From an uncultured Collinsella sp. (GTDB lineage: Bacteria; Actinomycetota; Coriobacteriia; Coriobacteriales; Coriobacteriaceae): 64,000 bases of DNA. The stretch lies in contig CAAGEH010000006.1 in NCBI GenBank assembly GCA_900768795.1, positions 1 to 64,000 on the forward strand, read 5' to 3'. The notes under the pieces are model-generated. The model saw only the letters and a list, made by a program, of their open reading frames with translations, was not told the DNA's origin and did no database searches. Shown here piece by piece: positions 44,628-52,445 of this stretch; positions within the stretch are counted from its first letter, which is position 1; each line of letters opens with the position of its first letter. Made by a program: the position numbers and the translations under genes.

Positions 44628-45366
44628 CGTCATCGATTACATGCCCGGAACGACGGTGCTCCACCGTCTGAACCCCGTGGCAAAACTCGCGCTCGCCGCC
44701 GGTATCATCATCGCGATTTTCTTATCCGACACCTACCCCGCGCTCATCGGACTTCTCGTCCTCACGCTTGCGCTCGGCGCGTATGCGGGCGTCGCAGATC
44801 GCCTGTTCTCACTCATGAAGCTCCTCGTTCCGCTCGCGATCATCATGTTCGTGCTGCAGCTCGCCTTTATGCGCTCGGGCAAGCCGGTATTTCTCTTCGC
44901 GACCGACGAGGGCATCATCACCGGAAGCAAAGCCTGCCTCCGTCTGCTCGGCGTGGCGCTCCCGCTCATCCTGATGCTCATGGTGACCAAGCTGACCGAC
45001 CTCGCCAACGCCTGTGTCGAAAAGCTGCATATCCCCTATCGCTACGCATTCACCTTTACCACGGCGTTGCGCTTCGTCCCCGTGTTCGGGCAGGAAATGA
45101 ACGCGATTATGGAGGCGCAAACCGCGCGCGGGGTCGAATACGACACCAAGAACCCGTTTCTCAAGCTCAAGCTGATGCTGCCTCTCTGCGTACCCCTGCT
45201 CATCTCGAGCGTGGGCAAGACCGACGCGACCGCGCTCGCCGCCGAGGAGCGCGGTTTCTACCTGCGCACCCGCGCAAGCAGCTTTAAGCGCTATCCGTTC
45301 CGCGCGATCGACTTCACGGCACTTGCCATCGCCGTGGCGCTCATCGTTGTCGGCTTCGTTTTTTAA
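44620..45366 (+). CDS. ecfT: ECF transporter transmembrane component EcfT
   Basis: 248 residues from the GTG at 44620, overlapping the ATPase stop by eight bases, with AAGGAG inside that gene. EcfT scaffolds the S component and ATPases. Typical features are the start LHRLNPVAKLALAAGIIIAI, about five to six helices, and the ATPase-coupling Ala-Arg-Gly motifs in MEAQTARGVEY and AAEERGFYLR. It is the last gene of the operon headed by the Trp attenuator. Confidence 0.92.
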   Translation: MVNVIDYMPGTTVLHRLNPVAKLALAAGIIIAIFLSDTYPALIGLLVLTLALGAYAGVADRLFSLMKLLVPLAIIMFVLQLAFMRSGKPVFLFATDEGIITGSKACLRLLGVALPLILMLMVTKLTDLANACVEKLHIPYRYAFTFTTALRFVPVFGQEMNAIMEAQTARGVEYDTKNPFLKLKLMLPLCVPLLISSVGKTDATALAAEERGFYLRTRASSFKRYPFRAIDFTALAIAVALIVVGFVF

Positions 45367-45384
45367 TATCGAGAGGATCAGATC

Positions 45385-46479
45385 TTGGCACGCCGTCGCA
45401 AGCAGAAAAAGCAACCGAAACCCCAAATCAAGCTCAGAAGCTTTGACGCCACGGAGGAGTCCCGCGCGCTTTTGCAGAGGTGTGCGGAGCAGGGACTCAC
45501 GCTTCCCGATTTCTTTGTCGACTCGATTTGCGGTGCTTACGGAAACGATGCGGCCAAAGACATAGTCTTCGGTATCGTGAAGGCAAAGACGCGCCCCACC
45601 ACTTTTAGGGTCAACACGCTGCGCGCCACGAAATCCGAGATCGAGCAGACGTTAGACGAGCTCGGAATCGAGCATGAAACGGCGCCGTGGTTCGATGACG
45701 CCCTCTGCGTCGATGCCGACTGCAGCCAGCAGATTTGGGAGAGCCCGCTTGTAACCGACGGAAAAATCTACTTGCAGAGTTACTCGTCCATGTTGCCACC
45801 GCTCGCGCTTGGAGCAAAAGCAAACGAGGACATCCTCGATATGTGCGCGGCGCCCGGCGGCAAGACCTGCGAGCTCGCATGTCTGGCGCCCGATGCGCAT
45901 ATCACCGCATGCGAGATGCACGCGCCCCGCGCCGACAAGCTCGAGCACAACCTTGCCAAGCAGGGAGCCAAGAACATCCAGGTCATGCGTCTCGATGCAC
46001 GCAAGCTCCATGAGTTCTTCTCGTTCGACCGCATTCTGCTCGATGCGCCCTGCACGGGATCGGGCACGCTCGTCGCCGACTGCGACCGCACCTTTAGAGG
46101 ATTCAGCACGGACCTGCTGCGCAAATGTGCGCGCAGCCAGCGGGCGCTGCTCGACCGTGCGCTAACCGTGCTCAAACCGGGTGGCACGCTCATCTACTCC
46201 ACCTGCTCGGTTCTTCCCCAGGAAAACGAAGACGCCGTCGCGGAGGCCCTCGCAAAACATCCCGATTGCGGACTCATTCCGCTCGATAGGTACAATGAGC
46301 CGGGAGATAACGAAAACAATGCCGAAACCGCGTTCGTGAATCGGCAAAACCCCGTGACCGATGCCGTTCTCGCAGGTGAACTGCCGCTTGTCGCCAACAA
46401 TCTCGCTGGTACGCTCACCGTTGCGACCACGCACCTTTACGAGGGGTTCTATCTCGCGAAAATCGCTCGCAAAGGGTAA
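45385..46479 (+). CDS. rRNA cytosine-C5 methyltransferase (RsmB/RsmF/NSUN family)
   Basis: 364 residues from a TTG at 45385 (GAGAGGA upstream). It transfers methyl from SAM to cytosine C5 in rRNA. The SAM motif ILDMCAAPGGKTCELA, the catalytic region ILLDAPCTGSG and the second cysteine in YSTCSVLPQENEDAV are present. The N-terminus is Lys/Arg/Gln-rich. The C-terminus ends at the methyltransferase core without a PUA-like domain, so it is shorter than full-length RsmF. It starts 18 bp after ecfT but is probably functionally unrelated. Confidence 0.9.
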   Translation: MARRRKQKKQPKPQIKLRSFDATEESRALLQRCAEQGLTLPDFFVDSICGAYGNDAAKDIVFGIVKAKTRPTTFRVNTLRATKSEIEQTLDELGIEHETAPWFDDALCVDADCSQQIWESPLVTDGKIYLQSYSSMLPPLALGAKANEDILDMCAAPGGKTCELACLAPDAHITACEMHAPRADKLEHNLAKQGAKNIQVMRLDARKLHEFFSFDRILLDAPCTGSGTLVADCDRTFRGFSTDLLRKCARSQRALLDRALTVLKPGGTLIYSTCSVLPQENEDAVAEALAKHPDCGLIPLDRYNEPGDNENNAETAFVNRQNPVTDAVLAGELPLVANNLAGTLTVATTHLYEGFYLAKIARKG

Positions 46480-46658
46480 CGCCTCGCGGCGCACACGCAC
46501 GCCACGACATACTTGCGACACAAACTCGACCGCTCAAACGCTTTATCAGTATCCCCCATCGCAAAATCGCAAAACGCAGCCGGCAAACGCTCCCGAGAGG
46601 ACCATACTTATATATCTATAGGCGACTCGCCCAAGGCTATCGGAAGGAGCATGATTCA

Positions 46659-48578
46659 ATGATCGCTGCAGACGCATCCGAATCCGATCTTAAATATCTC
46701 AAACTTCTGGCTCGACAGTTTCCCAACCAGCAAGCCGTATTCACCGAAATCATCAACCTCCAGGCGATTCTCAACCTGCCCAAAGGTACCGAGCACTTCA
46801 TGAGCGATCTGCATGGCGAGTACGACGCCTTCATGCATATCCTCAACAACTGCTCGGGTGTCGTGCGCGAGCACGTAGACGAGATATTCGGGGACTCGCT
46901 CTCCGACGCCGACAAGGCCGACCTCTGCACGCTTATCTACTATCCGCGCGAGAAGATCGAGCTCACGCGCAGAGAGCGCCGCGACTCCCCCTCCTGGTAC
47001 AAGACCATGCTCGGCAGGCTCATCACCGTGGCGCGCTCGCTTTCGAGCCGTTATACGCGCTCGAAGGTGCGCAAGGCGATACCGCGCGATTACGCCTACA
47101 TCATCGACGAGCTGCTGCACACGCATCCCGATGAGAACAACTACCGCATTCGCTACCATGAGCGCATTATCGAGTCGATTCTGGAAACCGACTCCACCGA
47201 AGACTTCATCTGCTCGTTCGCCGCGCTCATCAAACGCCTCGCCGTCGACCACCTGCATCTCGTCGGCGATATCTTCGACCGCGGCGGCGGAGCAGCGAAG
47301 ATCATGGACCGCCTCATGCGCTATCACTCGCTCGATATCCAGTGGGGAAACCACGACTTGCTGTGGATGGCGGCAGCAGCGGGACAGCCGGCGGCGATCG
47401 CGACCGTTTTGCGCAACAACCTGCGCTACGACAACTATGCGATTCTCGAAAACGACTACGGCATCTCCCTGCGCGCGCTCGTGGGTTTTGCCAACCGCAC
47501 GTATCGCGCGGACGAATCCATCACACCGCTTATGAAGGCCATCGACGTGCTGCTCTTCAAGCTCGAGGGACAGATCATCAAGCGGCATCCCGAATTCGAC
47601 ATGGAGGACCGCCTGCTGCTCGACAAGATGGATCTCGACGCCGGAACCGTCACGCTCCCCGATGGACACGTCGCCAAGCTCGTCACCTGCGATTTTCCCA
47701 CACTTGACCCCGATGATCCCTACAAGCTCACCGATGAGGAGCAGCAGATCATCGACCGCCTCATCGACGAGTTCACCAACGCCGACCATCTCAAGCGCCA
47801 TATCGATTTTATCTACAGCCATGGCTCGATGTATCTGGTGCGCAACGGCAACCTGCTTTTCCACGGCTGCGTGCCCATGAACGACGACGGCACCTTCAGC
47901 AGCGTCAACTGTCTGGGCACCTGGAGGTCCGGCCGCGATTACCTCGATTTTTGCGACCAGATCGCCCGCACGGCATGGCGCGACCGTACATCCGACGCCC
48001 TCGATTGGATGTGGTACCTGTGGATCGGCACCAAGAGCCCCGCAAACGGACGCGTGGTCAAGACGTTTGAGCGCAGCTACATCGCCGACGAGTCCACCTG
48101 GAAAGAGCCTATGGACGCGTACTTCACGCTCACGCACGATGCGGGCGCCTGCGACATCGTCATGCAGGAGTTCAACGTGCATGCCACGGCAGCAGGCACG
48201 ACCGGGCACATCATCAACGGGCACACGCCCGTCAAAACCATCAACGGCGAGGAGCCGATTCGTGCGAACGGCAAGCTGCTCGTTATCGATGGAGGCTTCT
48301 GCCAGGCATACCATCCCAAGACGGGAATCGCGGGATACACGCTCATTTCGAGTTCGCGCGGATGCCGTCTTAAGGCGCACGAAGCCTTTAGAAGCGTGGC
48401 GGAAGCCCTCGAGAACAATGCCGATATCCAAAGCGAAACGTATCGTTTTGACGTGGCGGACCGTCGCCGCATGGTAAGCGACACCGATACGGGTGCAAAG
48501 ATTCGCGACCAGATCAGCGACCTCAGGGCGCTGCTCGACGCCTACCGCACAGGCAAGCTCAAGGAGCTCACCGAATAA
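46659..48578 (+). CDS. fbp: Fructose-1,6-bisphosphatase class III
   Basis: 639 residues with AAGGAG upstream. It hydrolyses fructose 1,6-bisphosphate in gluconeogenesis. The class III (Firmicutes-type) protein carries a calcineurin-like metallophosphatase core: HFMSDLHGEYDAF near the start, LVGDIFDRGGGAAKIMD, WGNHDLLWMAAAAGQP and the distal GHTPVKTINGEEPIRANGK. The N-terminus (LKYLKLLARQFPNQQAVFTEIINLQAILNLPKGTE region) also fits. A GGGCTGC/GCAGCCC hairpin follows the stop. Confidence 0.95.
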   Translation: MIAADASESDLKYLKLLARQFPNQQAVFTEIINLQAILNLPKGTEHFMSDLHGEYDAFMHILNNCSGVVREHVDEIFGDSLSDADKADLCTLIYYPREKIELTRRERRDSPSWYKTMLGRLITVARSLSSRYTRSKVRKAIPRDYAYIIDELLHTHPDENNYRIRYHERIIESILETDSTEDFICSFAALIKRLAVDHLHLVGDIFDRGGGAAKIMDRLMRYHSLDIQWGNHDLLWMAAAAGQPAAIATVLRNNLRYDNYAILENDYGISLRALVGFANRTYRADESITPLMKAIDVLLFKLEGQIIKRHPEFDMEDRLLLDKMDLDAGTVTLPDGHVAKLVTCDFPTLDPDDPYKLTDEEQQIIDRLIDEFTNADHLKRHIDFIYSHGSMYLVRNGNLLFHGCVPMNDDGTFSSVNCLGTWRSGRDYLDFCDQIARTAWRDRTSDALDWMWYLWIGTKSPANGRVVKTFERSYIADESTWKEPMDAYFTLTHDAGACDIVMQEFNVHATAAGTTGHIINGHTPVKTINGEEPIRANGKLLVIDGGFCQAYHPKTGIAGYTLISSSRGCRLKAHEAFRSVAEALENNADIQSETYRFDVADRRRMVSDTDTGAKIRDQISDLRALLDAYRTGKLKELTE

Positions 48579-48600
48579 AAACTCACTGAGTAAAAGAACA

Positions 48601-48640
48601 GGGCTGCATTCCATCCACGGAAAGCAGCCCCGATTTCATT
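48601..48640 (+). terminator. Probable terminator after fbp
   Basis: A two-part stem GGGCTGC-TTCC/GGAA-GCAGCCC (48601-48630), followed by a weak CGATTTCATT tract, 22 bp after the fbp stop. It lies between convergent genes. Confidence 0.5.
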
Positions 48641-48696
48641 ACATGCCATTTTGCCATCACCGGCCGGTGCCACCGCGCCGGGATGATGCATTCGAA

Positions 48697-48879
48697 TCAA
48701 CGTGCGCGATGCGAATGTGCCTTATGCGGTTTCTGCGCATGGACGCGCGCATACGCCTCGCGTTCGCGACGCTCTGCCGCACGGGTCTTAATCGATGCGA
48801 CGACGAAATAAACGATGGCGGCGATAGCGATGGTACCCAGACAAATTGCAAGCGGTACGACAAGGCTCATGATATCCAC
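48697..48879 (-). CDS. Small single-pass membrane protein
   Basis: 60 residues from a GTG at 48879 with AAGGAGG at 8-base spacing, an excellent ribosome site. One membrane helix (LVVPLAICLGTIAIAAIVYFVV) is followed by a short basic cytoplasmic tail rich in Arg, Glu and His. No family is recognised. It is a stand-alone gene between fbp and degV. Confidence 0.65.
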   Translation of the reverse strand: MDIMSLVVPLAICLGTIAIAAIVYFVVASIKTRAAERREREAYARVHAQKPHKAHSHRAR

Positions 48880-48942
48880 GACGGAAACCTCCTTCGAATT
48901 ATCGGAGACCGCCTAACCTTACCAGATTATGCGGACGCACAT

Positions 48943-49830
48943 CTAATCTATGCGTTTGTCCCCCATAAAGAAAAGCGCAACCGTGCCGGGACCCGTGTGG
49001 GAACCGATGACAGCACCGATGTTGTCGATTTCAATCTTGCCGTCAAGCTGCGGGAACTTCTCAACCACAGCGCCTGCGAGCGCCTGAGCATCGGCAAGAC
49101 ACGCCGAGTGACAGATACTGCACTTGCCGCCATAGGCGCTGCCTCCCTCGACATGCTCGACCATGGTCTTGACCGTTTCGGAGATGGCGCGCTTTTTTGT
49201 GCGAATCTTCTCGCGCGGAACAAGTCTGCCCATGTAGTCGACATTCATGAGCGGGCAGATTTTAAGCGCCGACCCCACAAGCCCGCTCGCGCGCGAAATG
49301 CGCCCACCGCGCACGTAGCTCGTAAGGTCCGTCGAGAAGAACCAGTGGTGTACATCGAGCTTGTGCTCCTCCGCCCATGCGGCGCACTCTTCGAGCGTCA
49401 TGCCCGCATCGCGTTTGTCGGCAATATATTCAACGAGCATGCCGTAACCCGTGGAAGCGGCAAGCGAATCGACAACGTGCACGGTGCGCTCGGGATACTT
49501 TGCGCAAAGGCTCTGCGCGGCAAGGCAAGCCGAGTTATAGGTGCCCGAAATACCCGAGGACAAACATATGTGAAGAACGTCTTTGCCCGTCTGCAAAAAC
49601 GGCTCCCAATATGCCTCGTACTCACCGGCACTGACCTGAGAGGTCTTAGGGCTGGCACCGGCGGCTATGTTCGCAAAAAACGCATCGGGAGAAACCGACT
49701 GATACAAATCATCGAGATGCACCACGCCGTCGATTTCGTAGTGGAAGCAGATATAGCGAATATTGCGGCGCTTGAAGAAATCAAGCGAGCGGTCCGCCGT
49801 CGATTCACAAGAGAGCACGAAATCAGACAT
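48943..49830 (-). CDS. DegV family fatty-acid-binding protein (second copy)
   Basis: 295 residues with AAGGAG before the ATG. The DegV markers are FVLSCESTADRSLDFF, FFANIAAGASPKTSQVS, the ligand-pocket ICLSSGISGTYNSACLA and the end GAVIGSHTGPGTVALFFMG. It lacks the longer loops of the first copy at 26888-27847, so the two are distant paralogues, likely with different fatty-acid preference. No FakA kinase is adjacent. Confidence 0.9.
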   Translation of the reverse strand: MSDFVLSCESTADRSLDFFKRRNIRYICFHYEIDGVVHLDDLYQSVSPDAFFANIAAGASPKTSQVSAGEYEAYWEPFLQTGKDVLHICLSSGISGTYNSACLAAQSLCAKYPERTVHVVDSLAASTGYGMLVEYIADKRDAGMTLEECAAWAEEHKLDVHHWFFSTDLTSYVRGGRISRASGLVGSALKICPLMNVDYMGRLVPREKIRTKKRAISETVKTMVEHVEGGSAYGGKCSICHSACLADAQALAGAVVEKFPQLDGKIEIDNIGAVIGSHTGPGTVALFFMGDKRID

Positions 49831-50165
49831 GGTATCTCCTTAGATAAAGCACGCTTGCACATTATCTCACCATACCTTGCCGTTTTGGGGATGAATGAGA
49901 ATCCAGCTGTCGGTTCTAGCAGCATTAAATCGTATGTTCAAATCGCATGCGCGGGGGCGGCGACTCTTGCAGCCCCGCAACAGCTCAACTCGACAACACT
50001 ACACCTCTTCGATGCGCCGGATCGATAAGACGCAACCCCCCAGCACCCTCATCCGCCCATATGGTGAGCTTGCGAAAAACAGCCAGTCCGAAGCTTCTGG
50101 GGCTAGACTAAGTCCGTTTGACATGTACCCGGGCGCCCGTGCCCGATTGCGAGATAAGGCTTGAC
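49831..50165. other. 335-bp intergenic region between degV and gtrA-like genes
   Basis: This separates divergently transcribed genes and must hold both promoters. A minus-strand GATAAT lies about 30 bp before degV, but no matching -35 is clear. Nothing resembling an RNA gene, repeat or small open frame with a ribosome site was found. Confidence 0.4.
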
Positions 50166-50561
50166 ATGGGAAAACTCGTTGCGCAAATCATGAAATTCGG
50201 CGTCGTGGGCGTTATCGCCACCGTTATCGACTTCGGCGTCATGAACATCCTGTATTACGGGCTCGGGCTCGACATCCTCATCGCCAACACATCGGGCTTT
50301 GTGATTTCGCTTATCTTCAACTATCTCGCAAGCATGAAATACGTATTCGCGCACAAGGAGGGCATGAGCCGCCGCCGCGAATTTGTGGTCTTCGTCGTCC
50401 TCTCGGTAATCGGTCTCGTGCTTAACGACGGCATCGTACTGGCACTCAAAAGCGGCCTAGGGCTCGAGGCGAACCTCGCCAAAATCTGTGCGACTGCCCT
50501 CGTCATGGTCTACAACTTTGTGACGCGCAAGATCTTCCTTGAGGGCGAGGAGACGAAATAG
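50166..50561 (+). CDS. GtrA-like membrane protein (copy 1)
   Basis: 131 residues from the ATG at 50166 (AAGG upstream). Four membrane helices in the GtrA/DPMS layout: MKFGVVGVIATVIDFGVMNILYY, SGFVISLIFNYLASMKYVF, then VFVVLSVIGLVLND and the C-terminal VMVYNFVTRKIFLEG. Relatives help move lipid-linked sugars across the membrane or modify cell-wall glycans. It is followed after ~220 bp by a paralogue. Confidence 0.85.
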   Translation: MGKLVAQIMKFGVVGVIATVIDFGVMNILYYGLGLDILIANTSGFVISLIFNYLASMKYVFAHKEGMSRRREFVVFVVLSVIGLVLNDGIVLALKSGLGLEANLAKICATALVMVYNFVTRKIFLEGEETK

Positions 50562-50778
50562 CAAGCGCCGGTAGCAAATAGAAAGCTCGATAACGGGCAC
50601 AAGATAACGAACGAAAACGTTCTTGTGTCGCTTAACGCATATATGGCCCGCCGAAAAAGTGTGGGTGTTATGCCGTATCTGTAAGCGCAAGCATGTTCAG
50701 CTTACTTTGTCCTGACAATAGCCTTACAGTATTTAACGTTTTTAGGACAGATGGTTTATCGAAGGGAAGGAGCATGAC

Positions 50779-51180
50779 ATGCGCGATATGCTTGAGCGTC
50801 CATCAACCAAGCAGTTTCTCAAATTCGCAGTCGTCGGTCTTATTTCTTTCGGTATCGATTGGGGCATGCTCATCGTGCTCGTTGAGATGTTTCATCTCAA
50901 CTTCCTCCTGAGCAGCACTATCTCGTTTTTGACCTCGGTCGTCTTTAACTACTGGATGAGCCTCAAATTCGTCTTCGACCATCGCGAGGGCATGGGGCGC
51001 AAGCGCGAATTCACGATTTTCGCCATCCTATCGGTGATCGGTCTTGGTCTCAACGACCTGTACATGTTCGTGGGCGTCACCATCCTCAACATCGGCTATC
51101 AGGTCATGAAGGCCATTGCGACGTTCCTCGTCACCTGGTACAACTACTTCACGCGCCGCCGTTTCCTCGAGGGCGCATGA
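50779..51180 (+). CDS. GtrA-like membrane protein (copy 2)
   Basis: 133 residues with GGAAGGAG upstream. It has the same four-helix plan as copy 1: LKFAVVGLISFGIDWGMLI, SVVFNYWMSLKFVFDHREGM, ILSVIGLGLNDLYMF and WYNYFTRRRFLEG. No glycosyltransferase lies beside the pair. The 50562-50778 gap contains TTGTCC and TATTTA hexamers with a 17-bp spacer (50707-50735), a weak promoter candidate that would give this copy its own transcript. Confidence 0.85.
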   Translation: MRDMLERPSTKQFLKFAVVGLISFGIDWGMLIVLVEMFHLNFLLSSTISFLTSVVFNYWMSLKFVFDHREGMGRKREFTIFAILSVIGLGLNDLYMFVGVTILNIGYQVMKAIATFLVTWYNYFTRRRFLEGA

Positions 51181-51243
51181 CCCAAGCGGAGGGGCACAAA
51201 CCACAGCGGCGGGACACGCGCGCATATAGCCATAAGCACATGA

Positions 51244-51275
51244 CAAAAAGGGCACCGGCGTACAGCCGATGCCCT
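51244..51275 (-). terminator. Intrinsic terminator of the DUF4430 operon
   Basis: Stem GGGCACCGGC/GCCGATGCCC (51250-51259 with 51265-51274, one mismatch). Read on the minus strand it is followed by TTTTTG. It lies 41 bp past the last gene of the operon; the plus-strand side has CTTTATCC, so it may also slow the convergent gtrA transcript. Confidence 0.8.
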
Positions 51276-51315
51276 TTATCCGTAATAGCGTAGCGAACCA
51301 GATGCCCGCGCGGCG

Positions 51316-52443
51316 CTAGTCGTCGCTCGTGACGTAGTACCAACGAATCACATCGCCGTCGGACAGTCGATAGTTGGCGCATGACGTCATGGGGACCGTA
51401 CCGTTAACCGAGTACATCCAACCGCTCGTGGAGCCGTGCTCCTTCTCGGCAAGGCCACCGATCGAGGCAACATAGATGCCGTATTGCGTGTTGTAGGCAT
51501 TCATGGAAACACCCGTTGCACGCAGTGCATCGTAAACGGACGCGCCTCGCTTAAGCGAAACGGTCGCAGAGGAGGAGCCTGCTCCCACGATGGAGGCATC
51601 AACACTGATGGAGACCGTGATGCCCGAGGAGTTCTGCGAATTCTGCTTGCCCGCAGGAGATCCGCCTTTTTTCTCAGATGCTTTACCCCTATCGGCGACT
51701 GCATCCGAAGAGCCCGCGAGCACGCTATAAGTCTGCTTGGACTCGGTAAGGACCTCGCCCTCGCTCGTGGGCTTATCGACGACAGTGACCGCAGTGCCGT
51801 TGGGAAGCACGGGGGCCTTGCCTGCCGCCTGCTTAAAACCGGGATCCTTGCCGAGCGCGGCGTACGCATCGCCCGAGATCGCATAGCCCGAACACGCCGA
51901 GAGAATATCGCTCTCAGACATGTTGGCCTTGACGGCCGTGAGAGGCAGCGTTGCCGCCATGCGGACAGAACCCACCTCGTCCTCGGTAATCCAAACGATG
52001 GAATCGGTCTCGATATTTTTCTTTTTTGCCCACTGAGCAAGCGATGCAAGGCGCTGCGTGGTTTTCGCCACGGCATCGGGCGCTTTGTCTTTGCTGCCGT
52101 TTTCGACCCATATACCGTTTTTCGCCAAAACGACGTTGACGTCATCGGCGGGAAGCGAGACGTCCTTTTTGTTCCATGAAAGGCGCGCAATCTGATTGAC
52201 GACGTCCTTGTCGCTAATGGTTGTCGATTCAAGCTTGATCTTGGTAGAGGTCTTGCCGGGCGTGGTCTTCTTTACCGTTTGAAAGGCGGAACCCTGAATA
52301 AACCCGAGCGGGTTTTGCCCCTGTGTGTATTCGAACGCCGACCATCCGCAGAACGCAATAACGAGGGCGGCAACGATGCCGACGAATAAACGGACGGAAC
52401 GCGAACCGGCAGGCTTCTTGTTGCCGAGGTTGTTGTCTGCCAT
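51316..52443 (-). CDS. Membrane-anchored DUF4430 (transcobalamin-like) protein
   Basis: 375 residues. An uncleaved signal/anchor helix lies at residues ~17-38 (VRLFVGIVAALVIAFCGWSAF). A central extracellular region of no recognised family, a Gly/Ser/Lys linker, and a C-terminal DUF4430 domain (~290-373) follow, with SVYDALRATGVSMNAYN, STSGWMYSVNGTVPM and LSDGDVIRWYYVT. DUF4430 is related to the C-terminal cobalamin-contacting domain of transcobalamin. The start is 2 bp from the stop of the giant surface gene, so both share the upstream riboswitch. Corrinoid binding is inference. Confidence 0.82.
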   Translation of the reverse strand: MADNNLGNKKPAGSRSVRLFVGIVAALVIAFCGWSAFEYTQGQNPLGFIQGSAFQTVKKTTPGKTSTKIKLESTTISDKDVVNQIARLSWNKKDVSLPADDVNVVLAKNGIWVENGSKDKAPDAVAKTTQRLASLAQWAKKKNIETDSIVWITEDEVGSVRMAATLPLTAVKANMSESDILSACSGYAISGDAYAALGKDPGFKQAAGKAPVLPNGTAVTVVDKPTSEGEVLTESKQTYSVLAGSSDAVADRGKASEKKGGSPAGKQNSQNSSGITVSISVDASIVGAGSSSATVSLKRGASVYDALRATGVSMNAYNTQYGIYVASIGGLAEKEHGSTSGWMYSVNGTVPMTSCANYRLSDGDVIRWYYVTSDD

Positions 52444-52445
52444 CC

